From NCBI GenBank assembly GCA_963969495.1, contig OZ018324.1:42002609-42066608 (forward strand): a stretch of DNA of 64,000 bases, in the 5' to 3' direction. This stretch comes from Ceratothoa steindachneri (Eukaryota > Arthropoda > Malacostraca > Isopoda > Cymothoidae). Below the pieces are notes generated by a model, which was not told the origin of the DNA, did not search any database, and was given only the letters and a program-made list of their open reading frames with translations. A program made the position numbers and the translations under genes. This document shows positions 60,809 to 64,000 of this stretch, piece after piece; position 1 is the first letter of the stretch; every line of letters starts with the position of its first letter.

Positions 60809-61800
60809 ATGGCTTTGGAAAGCAGACAAAACAAAGTTTTAGTTGTGCAAAAGTTAGCTGACATGGAGGACTGGAACCCATTTGAATACTGGAAATTAGT
60901 TACTTGCATCCTGATGATTTACGCCGGGTATCAAAATACCGACATCATGAGTGGTTGCTTAATACTCTGTTAGCACTGTAAAGCTGTAGGACGTGACCTT
61001 GATAGCACCAACGAAAGGTAAAGAGCCGTAGCTGGCATAAAGGTAAACAGCAGACGTACTGATTTGTCTGCACGCCGAAATTTATCCAACAACTCGTGGA
61101 CAAATTAATGAAAGATCCCAGCATATGAATCCGGTCTTTGGCGAGACTGATGGGCTTTGGAGTCACCCTCAAGAACCTGGCCCTTAATTAGAAGCTTCGG
61201 TATGAGTAGTACAAGCAGGGTTAGTCACAAATTCTTCCAATCAAGGTAAAAAAGAACCGTTTAACCAATGCAAAGAAGCTCCTGAAAATCTGATGCATCA
61301 TGTTGAGCTGGGAACTATCTGGTTCTTTTGAAATGAAAAGAACTTCTCCCAGAACCAGTTTCACAATATTCAGAACAAGAGGTGGCTTGCATATAAATCA
61401 CGTGACGCTCCACGTATCATGAAGACTATGCTCCCCCAAACTGTCTCGGATTGTGGTTGTATCTACAGCTAGGGTGACTTTATGCCGGCCAAAATCTTTG
61501 AGCAGGGTCCTATGGTCAATTCATAACTGGTTCTCGGAGAATTTCTACAAATTCACCAGTCTCACTTTCTGGCTCCCTAATTCCCACAATTGCAACCAAT
61601 GGAATTGTGGCGGAAGGTTGACAAAGGCCCCAACTGCTCTGCCTGTAAACCCTAGGTCAAGCTCGTGGCCAAGATCGAAGACGTGATTGAAGTTACTCTC
61701 AGGTACACAAGCGCCAAGTTCCTAAGACGTCTTGAGGCTGTTGTGGAAACTAAGGGGCAACACCTTCGAGTAAATTGTTATCTCAGCTATAATCTAGTTG
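60809..61800 (+). pseudogene. mariner-like transposase, near full length, broken
   Basis: The ATG at 60809-60811 starts MALESRQNKVLVVQKLADME, then DWNPFEYWKLVTC and AGYQNTDIMSG (DNA-binding domain). Later pieces are RLMGFGVTLKNLAL, the G-N/T-I-W-F-F catalytic region near 61310, then (61370-61400) a decayed H-N-I/T-Q-N-x-R-W-L-A block, and near 61500-61600 a decayed E-Q-G...W-L-S-E-N-F-Y-K-F-T-S stretch with FWLPNSHNCNQWN (P-N-S-P-D-C-N-P-M-D). It ends with SAKFLRRLEAVVETKGQHLR at 61695-61770. The last catalytic Asp reads Gln/Trp region and is lost. Same lineage as 41.49-42.16 kb. Confidence 0.75.
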
Positions 61801-61900
61801 ATATTTTTATTTTTTGTTTAAATAAATTTATAATTTATTTTTGGCTGAGATTTTGCGAGTTATTTATTTTATACCTAACGTAAAATTGAGCTAAAACACC

Positions 61901-61902
<2 letters not shown>

Positions 61903-61962
<60 letters not shown>
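61903..61962. repeat. (TA)n microsatellite
   Basis: About 29 TA units, just downstream of the mariner. Confidence 0.95.
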
Positions 61963-61965
<3 letters not shown>

Positions 61966-62049
61966 TATAAAAAATTTAGGGTGGTCCTTACCTATAGAGG
62001 GAGAATTTTTAGAAAAATTTCCATGGGGCACCCGCTCAATTTTTTTTTC

Positions 62050-63999
62050 CTTTTGGTGAGAAATCATGGTGGTGACAATTTCATTTCGATACGTTAATAT
62101 TTACTTATGGCGCTTGGTCACTCTGTCTGAACCTTTGTAGCCCAGGCCCCTCCTGGTCTAAACAAAATGTTATTTGCTCAAAGGCATGGTCTCATGGTGC
62201 CTTCCCCCTTGTTGTCGCCTGTTTCGGACTAGAGTAGCCTTTCGGCTATCGGGGAACGAAGCTCGCTTTTTCAGAGACGACCTGAAGCAAGAACTGGAGC
62301 TGATCTTTCTCCTTGGTCTGGAGCTTGTTATATTCTTATATTATGGCTACTTCTCGCTCTGCAGTACATTGCTCACGAAAAACTCAGATAACTTCCGAGC
62401 TGTTTCTTGGAAGAACCTCTTATCTTGCCATGTGGCCGGATCGGTCCCCAGGACATCATCATCCAGGCCAAACGTTTTGCTAGACTCCTAAGTCTTCTTA
62501 GATACGAAGGACAAGTGTGCCTTTTGCTGGAATTTGGCTAGATCGATCAGTGGTTTCTTCACGTGATCATCATGTCACTCCTTCTTTAGTGAAGCAACCA
62601 TGGTCATCCTTTCTGAAAGCGGGACCCCGGTGTCAAAAAAGGCCAGAGCCAACAGGTCCTATAACAGGTATCTGAATTGATGGCCAAACTTCTCCTAAGT
62701 GGCTTTGAAGATCGCTGTATTAACCCCGTCGTATTGAATCAGACTCTTCATAACGGCGAGATCTGGAAGAGGAGAATCCACCGAAAAAGGGCTGAGAACC
62801 AAACATCCCCGTAGACCGTCACGACGAAGACAGCCACATTACTTATCCATTGCTCTTCACGAGCTATGAGCTAGATTTGTGATCGGATCAGTCAGATCTA
62901 AATGCTGTAGAGGGCCTTGGCAAGCCAACGGCAATATGATACGCTCTGGGTGCCATGAACCAAACACCTCGCGGGGAAACTTCCCCCAAGAAATGACCGC
63001 GAACTCAATGAACTGTAGTCGTCTCGGTGGTGGTGATTGATCAGTTAAGAGGTCCCTAATGACAAAAGGTGCTGGATCAGTTTTGGGGGCAGGTGCTGGT
63101 GAAGGGTCTTATCCTCGGGTGCTGGTTGGTTGGCTGTATTGTCGATGAATTTCCACTGAGGCTTGAACCTCTTGAAGGGAACATCGAGTCCATCTGAGCT
63201 GGGGACGCTACGGACAGGACCAGCTCCAGGATGTGGTGGCGATAGGCAAAGTAGAACATCTCCCGACCCAGCTTCTGCAAAATGCGGAGGCAAGCCCCTA
63301 ATCGCCTCCCTGTATTGGAGGTAGTCGTATAGCAGCACATCCCGATGACTCTCTCCGAGATCCATCACTTCTCCAGGACTGTGACTAAATGGCTAAGGTC
63401 TGGTTCTCCTCGTCCCATCTCCAAGCAGCTTGGGAACTTAATCAGTTTCTACGTATCCTCTCTCGAGGCAATGATTATGAGCCTGTCGACATGTTGTTTG
63501 GTGCTGAGCTTCTCCATCAAGTTCTTGTGCGAATGAACTACCAAGGGAACATCTGGACGGAATTCCCTCTTGAACGCCTCTGCAAAATATCTCCTGTTTT
63601 TCTGGCTACCTCAAGCAAGGGAAGAACGATTAATGTAAACTCGGTGTTATCAACAGCTTTCCTATCGGAAATCTTAGTGTGATCCAGAGCTGAAGCCAAT
63701 CCGGGGTACATGATATTTTGTTGAGCTCTCTTTTGCGGTGGCAAATATCCAGAAGCTTCTGACATCTCTTCTGCTTTCTAGACCTCAGGGGAGATGGTGT
63801 TGCTGCTTGATGATAACAAGATAAGCGTTGGGCGCCACCATTTTCTTTGAAGGGTTGACAGCGCTGCTACTCGAGTTCCTTTTCCTTCTGTGCTCGGGCC
63901 TCCTTTCTAGTCAGGACCGTGTCCACGCCGGACATAAATATCCTCCTTCCGTTCTCCAGCTTCGCCAGCAGGAGTGTTTATCCCCCTTGATGTTTAACA
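62050..63999 (-). pseudogene. Decayed coding region, family not recognised
   Basis: This stretch is more GC-rich than the rest and carries long low-stop runs on the minus strand. From the right edge down: SEASGYLPPQKRAQQNIMYP, SWSCP/QLRWTRCS segments with frame changes, then FVIRDLLTDQSPPPRRLQFI, EFAVISWGKFPREVFGSWHP, ERIILPLACQGPLQHLDLTD, RGCLVLSPFSVDSPLPDLAV, MKSLIQYDGVNTAIFKAT, FDTGVPLSERMTMVASLKKE, KPLIDLAKFQQKAHLSFVSK, TFGLDDDVLGTDPATWQ and KRFFQETARKLSEFFVS. Amino-acid use is protein-like. I recognise no domain. It may be the gag-like ORF of a retroelement that continues beyond the window. Confidence 0.4.
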
Positions 64000-64000
64000 G

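Overview
This is eukaryotic, animal-type DNA: AT-rich, with long (TA)n, (CA)n and (GA)n microsatellites, spliceosomal introns inside transposon genes, and no bacterial-style operons. I found no convincing host gene, no rRNA, no tRNA and no CRISPR array. The mix of transposon families (CR1-type LINEs with a GDSL/SGNH-esterase ORF1, Penelope-like, BEL/Pao, piggyBac, Merlin-like, hAT, several mariner/Tc1 lineages and a PHD-finger retroelement) suggests a marine invertebrate, perhaps a crustacean or mollusc. The species cannot be fixed from this sequence alone. Family assignments rest on recognising conserved protein motifs by eye.

Layout. 1-1.57 kb: the 5' half of a piggyBac element on the minus strand, ending in a TTAA site, with two undamaged exons. 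2.8-4.3 kb: relics of an unassigned transposase family ('LWDSR' family, named here from its motif) and of a mariner. 5.7-6.0 kb: a long inverted repeat holding a hammerhead-ribozyme-like core beside a (TA)n tract. 6-18.9 kb: mostly featureless AT-rich DNA with a LINE relic (11.8-12.7) and a mariner relic (15.6-16.1). 18.9-21.5 kb: a CR1 relic and a hAT tail on the minus strand. 22.5-34.5 kb: a LINE cluster. It holds a near full-length plus-strand CR1-type element (23.6-27.9), a minus-strand CR1 split by a nested ~0.45 kb repeat (29.3-32.7), and a further minus-strand CR1 endonuclease fragment (33.3-34.5). 35.2-38.4 kb: a Merlin/ISXO2-like transposase relic followed by a Penelope-like element with reverse transcriptase, GIY-YIG nuclease and a hammerhead-like motif.

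39.95-45.37 kb is the most interesting unit. It is bounded by inverted ends that each carry several copies of a ~125-130 bp subterminal repeat, and it encodes on the minus strand an intron-containing protein with a CxxC 'PCFLCLWD' block. A second relic of that protein lies at 2.85-3.14 kb. I read this as a DNA transposon of a family I cannot name. It has two mariners nested in it.

45.8-46.8 kb: a Tc1 relic with a 105-bp duplication. 47.5-51.8 kb: a BEL/Pao retroelement split by a GC-rich inverted-repeat element with possible TAA target duplications. 53.6-54.5 kb: a Merlin-like relic within short inverted repeats. 55.26-57.96 kb: a PHD finger / reverse transcriptase / endonuclease-like retroelement, with the tail of a second copy beside it. 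60.2-60.55 kb: a SINE-like retroposon with a perfect 13-bp target-site duplication. 60.7-61.8 kb: a mariner. 62.0-64.0 kb: a decayed minus-strand coding region that I do not recognise.

Nearly every element is broken by stops or frameshifts. The exceptions are the visible piggyBac exons and the SINE-like insertion, both of which look young.
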